A stretch of 64,000 bases of DNA from Jiangella aurantiaca (GTDB lineage: Bacteria; Actinomycetota; Actinomycetes; Jiangellales; Jiangellaceae): positions 43,307 to 107,306 of the forward strand of contig NZ_SMLB01000018.1 in NCBI RefSeq assembly GCF_004349105.1, written 5' to 3'. The notes beneath the pieces were generated by a model, which was not told the origin of the DNA, did not search any database, and saw only the letters and a program-made list of their open reading frames with translations. The translations under genes and the position numbers were made by a program. Position 1 is the stretch's first letter. The number at the start of each line of letters is the position of its first letter. Shown one piece after another: positions 25,602 through 35,100 of this stretch.

Positions 25602-26408
25602 CTACACGTACATGGGGGCCGGGCCGAGCGCCGACCAGTGCTCGTCGAGGCCGTTCAGCTGCTCCATGTGGGTGTCGGCGAGCTCGAAGTCGAAGACCTC
25701 GAGGTTCTCCGTGAGGTGATCCCGCCGATTCGCCTTCGGTATCGCCGAGACCCCGCGCTGGAGGTTCCACCGGATCAGAACCTGGGCGGGGCTCTTGCCG
25801 TACTCCGACGCGATGCCTGCCAGCTTGTCGTCGGTCAGCCGCTCGGCCCGGGTCAGCGGGCTGTACGCCTGGACGACGATCCGCCGCTGCCGGCAGTAGT
25901 CGAGCATCTGCGGACTCCAGCCGAACGGCGTCCACTCGATCTGGTTGACGGTGGGCACCTCGCCGGTCGCATCGATGAGTTCCTCGATCTGCTCGATCTT
26001 GTAGTTGCTCACACCGATGTCGCGGGTGAGGCCGTCCTCCTTCGCCCGGATGAGGCCCGCCCAGAGCTCTTGGCCGGCGCCGCCCGGCGGCGGCCGGTGG
26101 AGGAGCATCAGGTCGGCATGGTCCAAGTCGAGCTCGCGCAGGTCGCGGACCGTGCCCCTGTAAGCGTCCTCGTTCTCCTCGACCTTGGTCACCAGGTAGA
26201 AGTCCTGCCGATCCAGGCCGCTGCGGCGAATCCCCTCACCGATGCCGGGTTGGGTTTCGTAGTCGACAGCCGTGTCGATCATGCGGTAGCCGAGACGCAA
26301 GGCCTCCTCGACCGTCGCCGCCGTGTCGTGGGTGAGCTGCCAGGTGCCCAGCCCCAACATCGGCATCTCCCGGCCGCTGTGCAGGGGCAGCGTCGATTGG
26401 ACGTCCAT
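25602..26408 (-). CDS. Aldo/keto reductase (DkgA-like)
   Basis: 268-residue NADPH-dependent aldo/keto reductase with a TIM barrel. Seen: LGLGTWQLTHDTAATVEEALRLGYRMIDTA, catalytic Asp/Tyr in DTAVDYETQPGIGEGI, active-site Lys in VTKVEEN and the histidine position in LLHRPPPGG, ending with IPKANRRDHLTENLEVFDF. All four catalytic positions are present. ATG 26408 follows a strong GAGGAGGAA ribosome-binding site. It faces RNase Y with only 4 nt between stops and lies after the glu operon in the same direction. Confidence 0.9.
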   Translation of the reverse strand: MDVQSTLPLHSGREMPMLGLGTWQLTHDTAATVEEALRLGYRMIDTAVDYETQPGIGEGIRRSGLDRQDFYLVTKVEENEDAYRGTVRDLRELDLDHADLMLLHRPPPGGAGQELWAGLIRAKEDGLTRDIGVSNYKIEQIEELIDATGEVPTVNQIEWTPFGWSPQMLDYCRQRRIVVQAYSPLTRAERLTDDKLAGIASEYGKSPAQVLIRWNLQRGVSAIPKANRRDHLTENLEVFDFELADTHMEQLNGLDEHWSALGPAPMYV

Positions 26409-26501
26409 GGTTCCTCCTCGCGGGTGCGCAGGCATCACCGGAGTCTGGGAGGACCGTAGCCGTCGGGCCGCTTCTCAAACGTCGTGGGTGTCTCGTAGAG
26501 G

Positions 26502-27386
26502 TCAGACGGCCGGGCCGGCCTCGCCGCCGCCGACCTTCCCGCCGACGGGCTCCGCGGCCTTGGCGACACCGCCGGCCGCCTTCTTCGTGCCGCGTCGCTC
26601 CAGGTACACGGCCAGCCGCGACAGGGTGAAGTTGACCGCGATGTAGATGGCGGCGCCCACCACGAAGAACTGGAACCAGTACCGCTGCCCGAAGAACTGC
26701 GTGTTGGTCTGCAGATGCCGCAGCAACTCCGGGTAGGCGATGATGAAGCCCAGCGAGGTGTCCTTGAGCAGCACGACCAACTGGCTGACCAATGAAGGCA
26801 GCATCCGCCGAACCGCTTGCGGCAGCAGGATCGAGAAGAGCGTCTGCATCCGGCTCAGTCCGACGGCGTAGGCGGCCTCGGACTGGCCCTTGGGCAGCGA
26901 CACGATGCCGGCTCGGAGGATCTCGGCGAAGATCGCGCTGTTGTACACGGCCAGCCCGAAGACGACACCCCAGAACGTCGGCAGCCCGAGGGCGAAGACG
27001 GCGAAGAACATGAGCAGCACGACCGGCAGGCCGCGGAAGAACTCGATGACGGTGGTGACGGGCCAGCGTACGAGCCTCGACGTCGACATCCGGATCACGG
27101 CCAGGACGAGGCCGGCGGTCAGGGCTATCACGGCGGCCACTCCCGCCGCTCGCAGCGTCGCGCCGAGCCCGGTGATCAGCATGGACCGCCACACGTCCTC
27201 GGCCGACTGACCCAGCGGCGGCTCCCAGAAGACCTGCCAGCGTTCGGCCTCCCACTGGCCGCGACTGTCGAGCTGTCGGTAGGCCAGGAACAGCAGGGCG
27301 AGCACGAAGAGGCCGCCGACGATCGACCAGGCCAACGTGCGGCGCCGGGTCCGTGGGCCGGCGACGTCGTAGAGAACCGAGCTCAT
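26502..27386 (-). CDS. gluD: Glutamate/polar amino acid ABC transporter permease GluD
   Basis: 294-residue inner-membrane subunit of the His/Glu/Gln importer family. The inner-loop EAA-type motif reads SEAAYAVGLSRMQTLFSILLPQAVRRMLPS. The N-terminal hydrophobic helix WSIVGGLFVLALLFLAYR is typical of GluD, and a glycine/alanine-rich C-tail (KAAGG...GEAGPAV) extends past the last helix. ATGA overlap with gluC. Works with GluC to form the channel. Confidence 0.9.
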   Translation of the reverse strand: MSSVLYDVAGPRTRRRTLAWSIVGGLFVLALLFLAYRQLDSRGQWEAERWQVFWEPPLGQSAEDVWRSMLITGLGATLRAAGVAAVIALTAGLVLAVIRMSTSRLVRWPVTTVIEFFRGLPVVLLMFFAVFALGLPTFWGVVFGLAVYNSAIFAEILRAGIVSLPKGQSEAAYAVGLSRMQTLFSILLPQAVRRMLPSLVSQLVVLLKDTSLGFIIAYPELLRHLQTNTQFFGQRYWFQFFVVGAAIYIAVNFTLSRLAVYLERRGTKKAAGGVAKAAEPVGGKVGGGEAGPAV

Positions 27387-28033
27387 CGCGCGAACGCCAC
27401 CTTCCGCTCGGCGTACCCGGCCAGCAGGCCGGCCGGGATGGTGATGACCAGATAGCAGACGCCGACGCCCAGCAGCACGGCGATGATGTCACCCGGATGG
27501 GAATTGGCCAGCTGCTCGCCGACGCCGAACAGCTCGGCCACGAAGAAGCCACCGGCGACGGAGCTGTTCTTGGTCAGCGCGATGAAGATGTTGATCAATG
27601 GCGGGATGACGGTGCGGAACGACTGCGGTAGCACGATGAGCCGTAGCGTCTGGGGGAAGGTGAGACCGATGGCGCGGGCGGCCTCGGCCTGGCCCTGACC
27701 GACGCTGTTGATGCCGGAGCGGATCGCCTCGCATACGAAGGCCGCGGTGTACACCGACAGCGCGACCACAGCGGGAGCGAAGAAGTCACTCGGAGTCCAG
27801 CCCAGCTGTGGCGCGACGAAGACGAAGAAGATGAACACCAGGGTCAGCGGGGTGTTGCGGACGATCTCGACGTACGCGGTGCCGAACCCGCGCAGGGTGG
27901 GCACGGGCGAGACGCGGAAGGAACCGAGGATGGTCCCCAGCACGAGCGCGATCGCGGCGGAGACCAGCGTGAGTGCGAGGGTGGTACGAAAACCCTCCCA
28001 GTAGAGCGGAAGCTCATCCATGACGGCGTCCAT
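27383..28033 (-). CDS. gluC: Glutamate/polar amino acid ABC transporter permease GluC
   Basis: 216-residue permease with about five helices and the coupling motif AEAARAIGLTFPQTLRLIVLPQSFRTVIPP. GRLT-type features GFGTAYVEIVRNTPLTLVFIFF match GluC/HisQ proteins. ATG 28033 is preceded by GAAGGG at 7 nt; ATG 28021 is an alternative. Its stop overlaps the gluD start. Confidence 0.9.
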   Translation of the reverse strand: MDAVMDELPLYWEGFRTTLALTLVSAAIALVLGTILGSFRVSPVPTLRGFGTAYVEIVRNTPLTLVFIFFVFVAPQLGWTPSDFFAPAVVALSVYTAAFVCEAIRSGINSVGQGQAEAARAIGLTFPQTLRLIVLPQSFRTVIPPLINIFIALTKNSSVAGGFFVAELFGVGEQLANSHPGDIIAVLLGVGVCYLVITIPAGLLAGYAERKVAFAR

Positions 28034-28070
28034 CAGGCAGCCCTTCCCGTCCGGCCGAACTCAGGTGGGT

Positions 28071-28105
28071 GGGCCGCCGCCGTGCCGAGGCGACGGCGAC
28101 GGCCC
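28071..28105 (-). terminator. Intercistronic hairpin between gluB and gluC
   Basis: Arms GGGCCG/CGGCCC and GCCGT/ACGGC (28071-28083 with 28093-28105) form an 11-bp stem with a 2x2 internal loop and a 9-nt loop. It sits right after the gluB stop. A hairpin here would raise the level of binding-protein mRNA relative to the permeases, the usual arrangement in such operons. Confidence 0.55.
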
Positions 28106-28117
28106 ATCGATGACCCG

Positions 28118-29011
28118 TCAGTAGCGGTCGACCTGCGGCGGCTCCGGCGTCTCGAGGACCGCGCCGGCGGTCTCCGCCCACGCCTCCTCCCAGCGGCCGT
28201 CCTCGAAGGACGCCTCGAGGACGTCGTTGATCCAATTGCGGAACTCCGTGTCACCGTGCATCAGGCCGATGCCGTACGGCTCCTCGGTGAACGGCTCGCC
28301 GACCAGCTTGAACTCGCCCGGGTTCTGGTCGACGAAGCCGGACAGGATGACGTTGTCGGTGGTGACCGCGTCGACCTGGCCGTTGCGCAGCGGCTCGAGG
28401 CAGTCCGAGTACGCACCGGTCGGGAACAACTCCGCCTCGGGGTAGTTGGTGCGGATGTTCTCCGCCGGTGTGGAGCCCTCGACCGAGCAGACCCTCCGGC
28501 CGGCCAGATCGTCCGGGCCGTTGATGTCGGTGTTCTCCTCCAGCACCATGATCGTCTGGCCGGCGACGAAGTACGGGCCGGCGAAGTCGACCAGCTGCTT
28601 GCGCTCGTCGTTGATCGTGTAAGTGGCCACGACGATGTCGACGCGGCCGTCCTGGATGAACGGCTCGCGGTTGGCCGAGACGGTCTCGACCCACTCGATG
28701 TTGTCCTCGCTGATGCCCAGCTCGCTGGCGATGATCTTCGCGATCTCGACGTCGAAGCCGACGGGGGTGCCGTCGGGACCGACCAGGCCGAACAGCGGCT
28801 GGTCGAACTTGGTGCCGACGGTGATCTCACCGGCCTCGGCCAGTTCGGCCATGGTGCTGCCCTCGGGGAAGTCGCCGGCCTCGGCGGTCGGCTCCTCGCC
28901 GTTGCCGTCGTCGCCGCCGTCGTCGTCGCCACAGGCGGCCAGAACCAGCGACGCGGTCAGCGCCATTGCCGCCAGCGCGCTGGAGCGCCGCAGTGTCGAT
29001 CGGGTACGCAT
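28118..29011 (-). CDS. gluB: Glutamate-binding lipoprotein GluB
   Basis: 297-residue extracellular solute-binding lipoprotein (SBP_bac_3). The signal sequence with lipobox LVLAACGD sits near residues 24-31, followed by a D/G/E-rich linker and the domain beginning GSTMAELAEAGEITVGTKFDQPLFG. Further family pieces: GFDVEIAKIIASELG, VDIVVATYTINDERKQLVDFAGPYF and DAVTTDNVILSGF. ATG 29011 lies 9 nt after AGAGGAG, better placed than ATG 29020, which abuts that site. Confidence 0.92.
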   Translation of the reverse strand: MRTRSTLRRSSALAAMALTASLVLAACGDDDGGDDGNGEEPTAEAGDFPEGSTMAELAEAGEITVGTKFDQPLFGLVGPDGTPVGFDVEIAKIIASELGISEDNIEWVETVSANREPFIQDGRVDIVVATYTINDERKQLVDFAGPYFVAGQTIMVLEENTDINGPDDLAGRRVCSVEGSTPAENIRTNYPEAELFPTGAYSDCLEPLRNGQVDAVTTDNVILSGFVDQNPGEFKLVGEPFTEEPYGIGLMHGDTEFRNWINDVLEASFEDGRWEEAWAETAGAVLETPEPPQVDRY

Positions 29012-29043
29012 CGTGTGCATCTCCTCTGCTTACTTTCGACGTC

Positions 29044-29799
29044 TCAGTGAGTCAGGATCTTGCTGAGGAAGTCCCGCGCCCGGTCGCTCTGGGCGTTCGT
29101 GAAGAACTCCTCCGGGGTGGCCTCTTCGACGATGCTCCCGGCGTCCATGAAGATCACCCGGTTGGCCGCCCTGCGGGCGAACCCCATCTCGTGGGTGATG
29201 ACCATCATCGTCATGCCGTCCCGAGCCAGGGTGATCATGACGTCGAGCACCTCGTTGATCATTTCCGGGTCGAGCGCGGAGGTGGGCTCGTCGAACAGCA
29301 TGACCTTGGGCTTCATGGCCAGCGCGCGGGCGATGGCGACCCGCTGCTGCTGGCCGCCGGAGAGCTGCGCGGGCAGCTTCGCGGCCTGGTCGGCGACGCC
29401 GACGCGATCGAGCAGCTCCATCGCAAGCTTCTCCGCGTCGGCCTTGCGCATCCCCTTGGCCTTGATGGGACCGAGGGTGACGTTCTGCAGCACCGTTTTG
29501 TGCGCGAACAGGTTGAACGCCTGGAACACCATGCCGACGTCGGCGCGCAACCGGGCCAGCGCCTTGCCCTCGGCGGGCAACGGCTGGCCGTCGATGGCGA
29601 TGGTGCCGGAGTCGATGGTCTCCAGGCGGTTGATGGTCCGGCACAACGTCGACTTGCCCGACCCCGAAGGGCCGATGACGACGACGACCTCACCGCGGGC
29701 GACGCTCAGGTTGATGTCGCGCAGCACGTGCAGGGCGCCGAAGTGCTTGTTGACGTCGCGCAGCTCGACCAGCAGCTCGCCGGCCGACTCGACGCTCAT
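29044..29799 (-). CDS. gluA: Glutamate ABC transporter ATPase GluA
   Basis: 251-residue ATPase with Walker [10 protein letters not shown], signature [15 protein letters not shown], Walker [14 protein letters not shown] and H-loop [15 protein letters not shown]. It is the first gene of gluABCD, which imports glutamate in actinobacteria. The deduced promoter at 29876-29904 gives a ~70-nt leader. Confidence 0.93.
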   Translation of the reverse strand: MSVESAGELLVELRDVNKHFGALHVLRDINLSVARGEVVVVIGPSGSGKSTLCRTINRLETIDSGTIAIDGQPLPAEGKALARLRADVGMVFQAFNLFAHKTVLQNVTLGPIKAKGMRKADAEKLAMELLDRVGVADQAAKLPAQLSGGQQQRVAIARALAMKPKVMLFDEPTSALDPEMINEVLDVMITLARDGMTMMVITHEMGFARRAANRVIFMDAGSIVEEATPEEFFTNAQSDRARDFLSKILTH

Positions 29800-30197
29800 C
29801 GGGTGACGCTCCGGCTGCGGTCTCGGCTCATGGACTCACACCACCACCTTCACGACGATCCCGGGACAAGCGTCAACGGTATGGTGGAGACGACCGCCTG
29901 TCATGCCCTTTGAGCTGCGGTTGCGGTCACTGGTTGGTAACAAACCGACAACGCCCGCGTCGGGCGCATGCGGCCGTCCGCTGTGTGGGCCGAGTCATGC
30001 GCTGTCATACTGCACTGTGGGATCATTCGCCCACAAGCCGGACGAATTGCCCCCCAACCGCGCCGGTGACTTGGCGGTTTCATCCCCGGAGGCTCTCGTG
30101 GTCACGTCGTGACGGTCGACCCGCCGTCGGAGTCCGGTCGGGGACGGGCGCTCGCCCGGACGGGCTGTCAGGGCGAGCGCTTATCCTGGGTGGCGAG
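29800..30197. other. 398-bp divergent intergenic region between gluA and miaB
   Basis: It contains the glu promoter on the minus strand and a TATCCT box (30182-30187) 10 nt before the miaB ATG. Between them I see no gene, riboswitch fold or tRNA; short frames here lack ribosome-binding sites. Confidence 0.6.
29876..29904 (-). promoter_or_regulatory. Promoter of gluABCD
   Basis: On the minus strand, ATGACA (29904-29899) and TACCGT (29881-29876) are separated by 17 nt. Near-consensus vegetative promoter about 70 nt upstream of the gluA start. Confidence 0.55.
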
Positions 30198-31691
30198 ATG
30201 AACGCGCGCACGTACGAGGTCCGCACCTACGGGTGCCAGATGAACGTCCACGACTCCGAGCGGCTGGCCGGGCTGCTGGAGGACGCCGGCTATGCCCGGG
30301 CGGCGGACGGTGAGCCGGCTGACGTCGTCGTGCTCAACACGTGCGCCGTCCGCGAGAACGCCGACAACAAGCTGTACGGCAACCTCGGCCACCTGGCGTC
30401 GGTGAAGGCCGGCCGCGACGGCATGCAGATCGCCGTCGGCGGCTGCCTGGCGCAGAAGGACCGGTCCGAGATCACCCGCCGGGCACCCTGGGTCGACGTC
30501 GTCTTCGGCACGCACAACGTCGGCTCGCTGCCGGCGCTGCTCGACCGCGCGCGCATCGAGCAGGAGGCGCAGGTCGAGATCGTGGAGGCGCTCGAGACGT
30601 TCCCGTCCGACCTCCCGTCGCGGCGCGAGAGCCCGTACGCGGCCTGGGTGGCCATCAGCGTCGGCTGCAACAACACCTGCACGTTCTGCATCGTGCCGGC
30701 GCTGCGCGGGCGCGAGCGCGACCGCCGTCCGGGCGACGTCCTGGCCGAGGTGCAGGCGCTGGTCGCCGAGGGCGTCATCGAGGTCACGCTGCTCGGCCAG
30801 AACGTCAACGCCTACGGCGTCGAGTTCGGCGACCGGTACGCGTTCGGCAAGCTGCTGCGCACCGTCGGCGCCGTCGACGGGCTCGAGCGGGTCCGGTTCA
30901 CCAGCCCGCACCCGCGCGACTTCACCGACGACGTCATCGAGGCCATGGCGTCGACGCCGACGGTGATGCCGCAGCTGCACATGCCGTTGCAGTCGGGGTC
31001 CGATCGTGTGTTGCGCGCTATGCGCCGCTCTTACCGGCAGGAGCGCTACCTCGGCATCGTCGAGAAGGTGCGCGCCGCCATGCCGCACGCCGCCATCACG
31101 ACGGACATCATCGTCGGGTTCCCGGGCGAGACCGACGACGACTTCGAGGAGACGCTGAAGGTCGTCCGCGAGGCGCGGTTCGCGTCGGCGTTCACGTTCC
31201 AGTACTCCAAGCGGCCCGGCACGCCGGCCGCCACCATGGACGACCAGGTGCCGCCCGAGGTGGTGCGCGAGCGCTACCAGCGCCTGGCGTCGCTGGTGGA
31301 GGAGGTGGCCTGGGACGAGAGCCGTGCCTTCGTCGGCCGCGACGTCGAGGTGCTGGTCGCCGAGGGCGAGGGCCGCAAGGACGGCTTGACGCACCGGCTG
31401 TCCGGCCGGGCCCGCGACAACCGCCTGGTGCACTTCTCCGTCCCGCCCGATGCCGAGACGCCACGGCCGGGCGACATGGTGACGGTGCGGGTCAGCTACG
31501 CCGCACCGCACCACCTGGTGGCCGACGGCCCCACCTACGCGCTGCGCCGCACCCGCGCCGGCGACGCCTACGAGCGGGCCACGACGTCGCCCGCGGCGGC
31601 CGCGCCCGGCGTGCTGCTCGGCATGCCGACCGTCGGCGCGCCGGCCCTGCTGCCCGTCGCCGACGCCGCGCCCGCCTGCGGCCATGCCTGA
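30198..31691 (+). CDS. miaB: tRNA-2-methylthio-N6-dimethylallyladenosine synthase MiaB
   Basis: 497-residue radical-SAM methylthiotransferase that modifies A37 of tRNAs after MiaA has added the isopentenyl group (miaA is at 45454). N-terminal cysteine C13 in RTYGCQMN, then [10 protein letters not shown] and VGGCLAQ. The radical-SAM motif CNNTCTFC gives C157, C161 and C164. A TRAM domain and a ~50-residue Ala/Pro-rich tail end the protein. ATG 30198 is preceded by a TATCCT box at 10 nt. Overlaps the next gene by 8 nt. Confidence 0.95.
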   Translation: MNARTYEVRTYGCQMNVHDSERLAGLLEDAGYARAADGEPADVVVLNTCAVRENADNKLYGNLGHLASVKAGRDGMQIAVGGCLAQKDRSEITRRAPWVDVVFGTHNVGSLPALLDRARIEQEAQVEIVEALETFPSDLPSRRESPYAAWVAISVGCNNTCTFCIVPALRGRERDRRPGDVLAEVQALVAEGVIEVTLLGQNVNAYGVEFGDRYAFGKLLRTVGAVDGLERVRFTSPHPRDFTDDVIEAMASTPTVMPQLHMPLQSGSDRVLRAMRRSYRQERYLGIVEKVRAAMPHAAITTDIIVGFPGETDDDFEETLKVVREARFASAFTFQYSKRPGTPAATMDDQVPPEVVRERYQRLASLVEEVAWDESRAFVGRDVEVLVAEGEGRKDGLTHRLSGRARDNRLVHFSVPPDAETPRPGDMVTVRVSYAAPHHLVADGPTYALRRTRAGDAYERATTSPAAAAPGVLLGMPTVGAPALLPVADAAPACGHA

Positions 31692-31998
31692 CGATCCCGT
31701 GCTGCGGGCCGTCGACGCCGTCGTCGTCCGCGTGCCCGACGTCGACGCCGGCCTGGCGTTCTACCGCGACGAGCTGGGGCACGAGCTGCTCTGGCGGCAC
31801 GACGCGATCGGACAGGCCGGGCTCCGGCTGCCCGGCGGCGAGAGCGAGCTGCTGCTGGCGACCGACGTGCCGGTGGGCCGGGTCGGGATCGTCGAGGACC
31901 CGTTCGGCAACGCACTGGTGCTCATCGACCTGTCCCGCGGCCGCTACCGCACCGACGTGGACGGCCGCGTCGTCGGCGTCGACGCCGCACAGGCCTAG
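31684..31998 (+). CDS. Small VOC/glyoxalase-like protein
   Basis: 104-residue VOC-fold protein with [29 protein letters not shown] at the N-terminus, [15 protein letters not shown] and the final [15 protein letters not shown]. It starts 8 nt inside the miaB end, so translation is coupled. Metal ligands of true glyoxalase I are not evident. Substrate is unknown. Confidence 0.8.
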   Translation: MPDDPVLRAVDAVVVRVPDVDAGLAFYRDELGHELLWRHDAIGQAGLRLPGGESELLLATDVPVGRVGIVEDPFGNALVLIDLSRGRYRTDVDGRVVGVDAAQA

Positions 31999-32003
31999 GT
32001 GAT

Positions 32004-32095
32004 GGTGAGTGCGATCGGAGGTGTTGACCTGAGCGCCAACTGTTGGCGTTGATGTCAACACGCCTGACGAGCAGTCCCGACTCCGAGCGCTCACC
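32004..32095. terminator. Nested three-arm palindrome between convergent genes
   Basis: From outside in: GGTGAG/CTCACC (32004-32009 with 32090-32095), CGGAG/CTCCG (32016-32020 with 32081-32085), GTGTTGAC/GTCAACAC (32021-32028 with 32054-32061) and CGCCAAC/GTTGGCG around a single central T at 32041. Four complementary segments in register over 92 bp, between convergent genes. A bidirectional terminator is the simplest reading; no T-run is present. It resembles neither GTTGATC palindrome. Confidence 0.65.
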
Positions 32096-32163
32096 AGGTG
32101 AGGGCGGAACCGGCCGGCGACGGGACGCTGCGGATCGTCCCGCCGCCGGCCGAGCTCTGATCG

Positions 32164-35100
32164 CTACGCCGTGTCGTCGACCAGCAGCGCCAGGACCCGC
32201 CAGTAGTTGCCGGTCGGGCTGGACAGCCGCAGGTCCACCGTCCGGCCCGCCTCGCCGCCGTCGAGCGTGAACTGCTCCCAGGCGTACGACCCGGTCGGCA
32301 GCGTCGCCCGCGCCGGCACCACCACCTGGCCGTCGGCCTCCACCACGAAGCCGGACGTCGAGAAGTCCGGGTCGCCGGTCAGCAGCGACACCGTGTGCGG
32401 CCCCGGCGGCAGCGCCACTCGCAGGACGCCCGGACCCCGGTTGTCCAGCACGAAGTCGCGCCGCAGGGCGTCCGGGTGGCCGCGGTCGCGCAGCAGGGGC
32501 GCACCGGTGACCCAGCCGTAGCGGCGCGCCGGGTCCCACGCGTGCGACGGCGCCAGCGCGGCGTACGACGCCAGCACCGGGCTGGTAGCCGAGCCGCCGT
32601 CCAGGGCCAGCACGAGGTCGTCGCCGTGCGGGACGGCGTACGTGCGGGCCGTCGGCGCGCCGCCGACCACCACGCCGGGCACCGTCACGGACGCCGTCAG
32701 CACCGCCTCGGTGAGCGGCCCGGCGACGACGCCGCCGGCCGGCGCGGTGACCGGCACCTCCAGCGTCGCCGTCGCACCGGGCGCGACCGTCGCCGTCGCG
32801 CTGCCCGCGGTCCAGCCCTCAGGGACGGTGACCGTCGCGGTCACCTCCGCGGCGGCCGCCGAGCGGTGGTTCGTCACCGTCATCGACGCGGCCGACGTCC
32901 GGCCGCTGAACAGCGGCGCGCCTACCGTCACGCCGTCCGCCGACACCGCCGGCCGCACCACCACCGGTGCCGACAGCGGGACCGTGACCCGCTCCCGGCC
33001 CACGTGGGCATACCCGGCCGACCCGGTCAGCGTCACCTCGCCGGGCGCCGCATCGGCCGGGACGGACACGTCCCACGCACCGGTCAGCGTCGACCCGGGC
33101 TCCAGGGACGCCGCCGACGTCGGCCCGACAGCGACCGCCTGCCAGCCGTCGGGCACGGCGAGCTCGACCGCCGGCGCCCGCACGGTCTGCGCGCCGTCGT
33201 TGGTCAGCGTCGCCGTCACTCGGACCGTCTCGCCCGCGGTGACCTCGCCGCCGTCCGCCGCCAGCGTCGCGCTGACCCCGTCGACGATGCCGATGACGCC
33301 GTCGAGCGCGGCCGCGGCCTCGTCCAACGGCGCCAGCAGCGCGCCGGCGACCTCCGCCGGCAGCCCTTGGTCGCCGACCCACTGCCGGGCCTGATCGGTG
33401 AAGATCAGCGCGCGGTCGAGCCGCCGGGCGAAGTCCGGGTGGTCCGTCGCCGTGTCCATGGCGGCGGCCAGCTCGCCGTCGATCCGCGTCGCCGCGCTCG
33501 CGAGGTACGCGGCCTGCTCCTCGGTCAGCGCCCCTGCGTGCTCGTCCGCCGCGGCCGACACGTCCCGCACGGCCGCCCGCGCCGCCCGGACCCCGTCGAG
33601 CAGGGTGTGCCCGAAGCGGAACGCGTCGAGGTTGAACAGGTAGTCGTCGCCCGGATCGTTCGTGAACACCAGGAACAGCTCGTGGCTGCCGCCCGGGTCC
33701 TCGACCGGGATGCTGACCTCCTCGAACGCGTACGAGTCGCCGGTCGGCTCCAGCTGTCCGCTGCCGACGACCGGCCCGTCGACCGCGTCCAGCCGGACGG
33801 TCACCGTCCCGCCGGTCCCGGACGACGCGTACCGGAACGTCAGGCGGTTCACGCCGCGCAGGTTCACCGGCTCGTAGGACAGGTAGTCGCCGTGGCCGAT
33901 CTGGCCGACCATCCGGTTGCCGGTGCCCTCCCGCGTGTCGTACAGGACGACGTCGCTCGCCGACGTCCAGTGCTCGGCCTGCTTGTGCCGCGGCTGCAGG
34001 ATCGCCGAGTCGCCGCCGGTCAGCGGCGCGACGCCGTCGCCGCCGCGGTCGGTGTAGGTCGAGTCGACGATGTAGAAGATGTTGTCGGCCGCGTCGTGGC
34101 CGTCGTCGACGATGGTCTGGATCTCGCCGGTGCATCCGGTGTACTGCTCCAGTGGGTGACCGTGCTGGTCGTGCCCGAGCGCCGGCTGGGTGACGACGTC
34201 CGCACAGTCGACGCCGGCGCCGCTCACCCCGTCCTCTGCGTCGTCGACCCGCACCTCGTACGGCACCGGCTCGCCGAAGTCGAAGACCTGCCCGTCCAGC
34301 GGCTCGACCAGCTCGACCTCCGGCCGGGTGTTGCCGACGCTGATCGGCACGTTGGCGACGCCGGTGCGGCCGGTCGGGTCGGTGACCACCAGCTGCGCCG
34401 TGTAGTCGCCGTTCTCCGTGTACGTGTGGGACGGGTTCGGCGAGGCCGAATCGACGGTGCCGTCGGAGTCGAAGTCCCACGCGTACGTGATCTCGTGCTC
34501 GTCCGGGTCGCCGGAGCCGGCGCTGGAGAACTCCACCGTCAGCGGCGGCTGCCCGGACGTGGGGTCGGCCGTTGCGCGGGCGACAGGCGACCGCTCGCCC
34601 GGCCGGGCGTAGTTGATCTTGTAGATGCCTGAGTCGGTGTTAGGGTCGCCGCGCCCGGAGCCGCCGTAGTTCGACCCCCACTCGATGACGTACAGCGAGC
34701 CGTCCGGCCCGAACTGCAGGTCGATCGGGCGGAGGAACTCCACGCCGGGCAGGAACCGGTTGATGATCGCCGGCCGGCCGGCCTCGTCGAGCTGGACCTC
34801 GAAGATCGCGTTGCGGGTCCACTCGGCGATGAAGACGGTGTCGTCGTAGTACTCGGGGAACTTCGCCTCCGACGGGTTGTCACCGTCGAAGTGGTAGGTC
34901 GGGCCGCCGATCGCCAGCCGCCCGCCGCTGCCCAGCTCGGGGTACTCCGGCGTGACCTCGTACTGGTAGGGCAGCCAGGCCGGCTGGGCGGGCGGGAGCT
35001 GGGTCAGGCCGGTGTTGTTCGGCGAGTCGTTGACCGGGCCGCCGGCGCAGTCGTACAGCGGGCCGGACTCGCCGGTGGCGAAGTCGTGGTCGTTGTACGC

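Noticed and set aside
29903..30112. 69-codon frame between gluA and miaB
   Set aside because: No ribosome-binding site or homology; it overlaps the glu promoter region.
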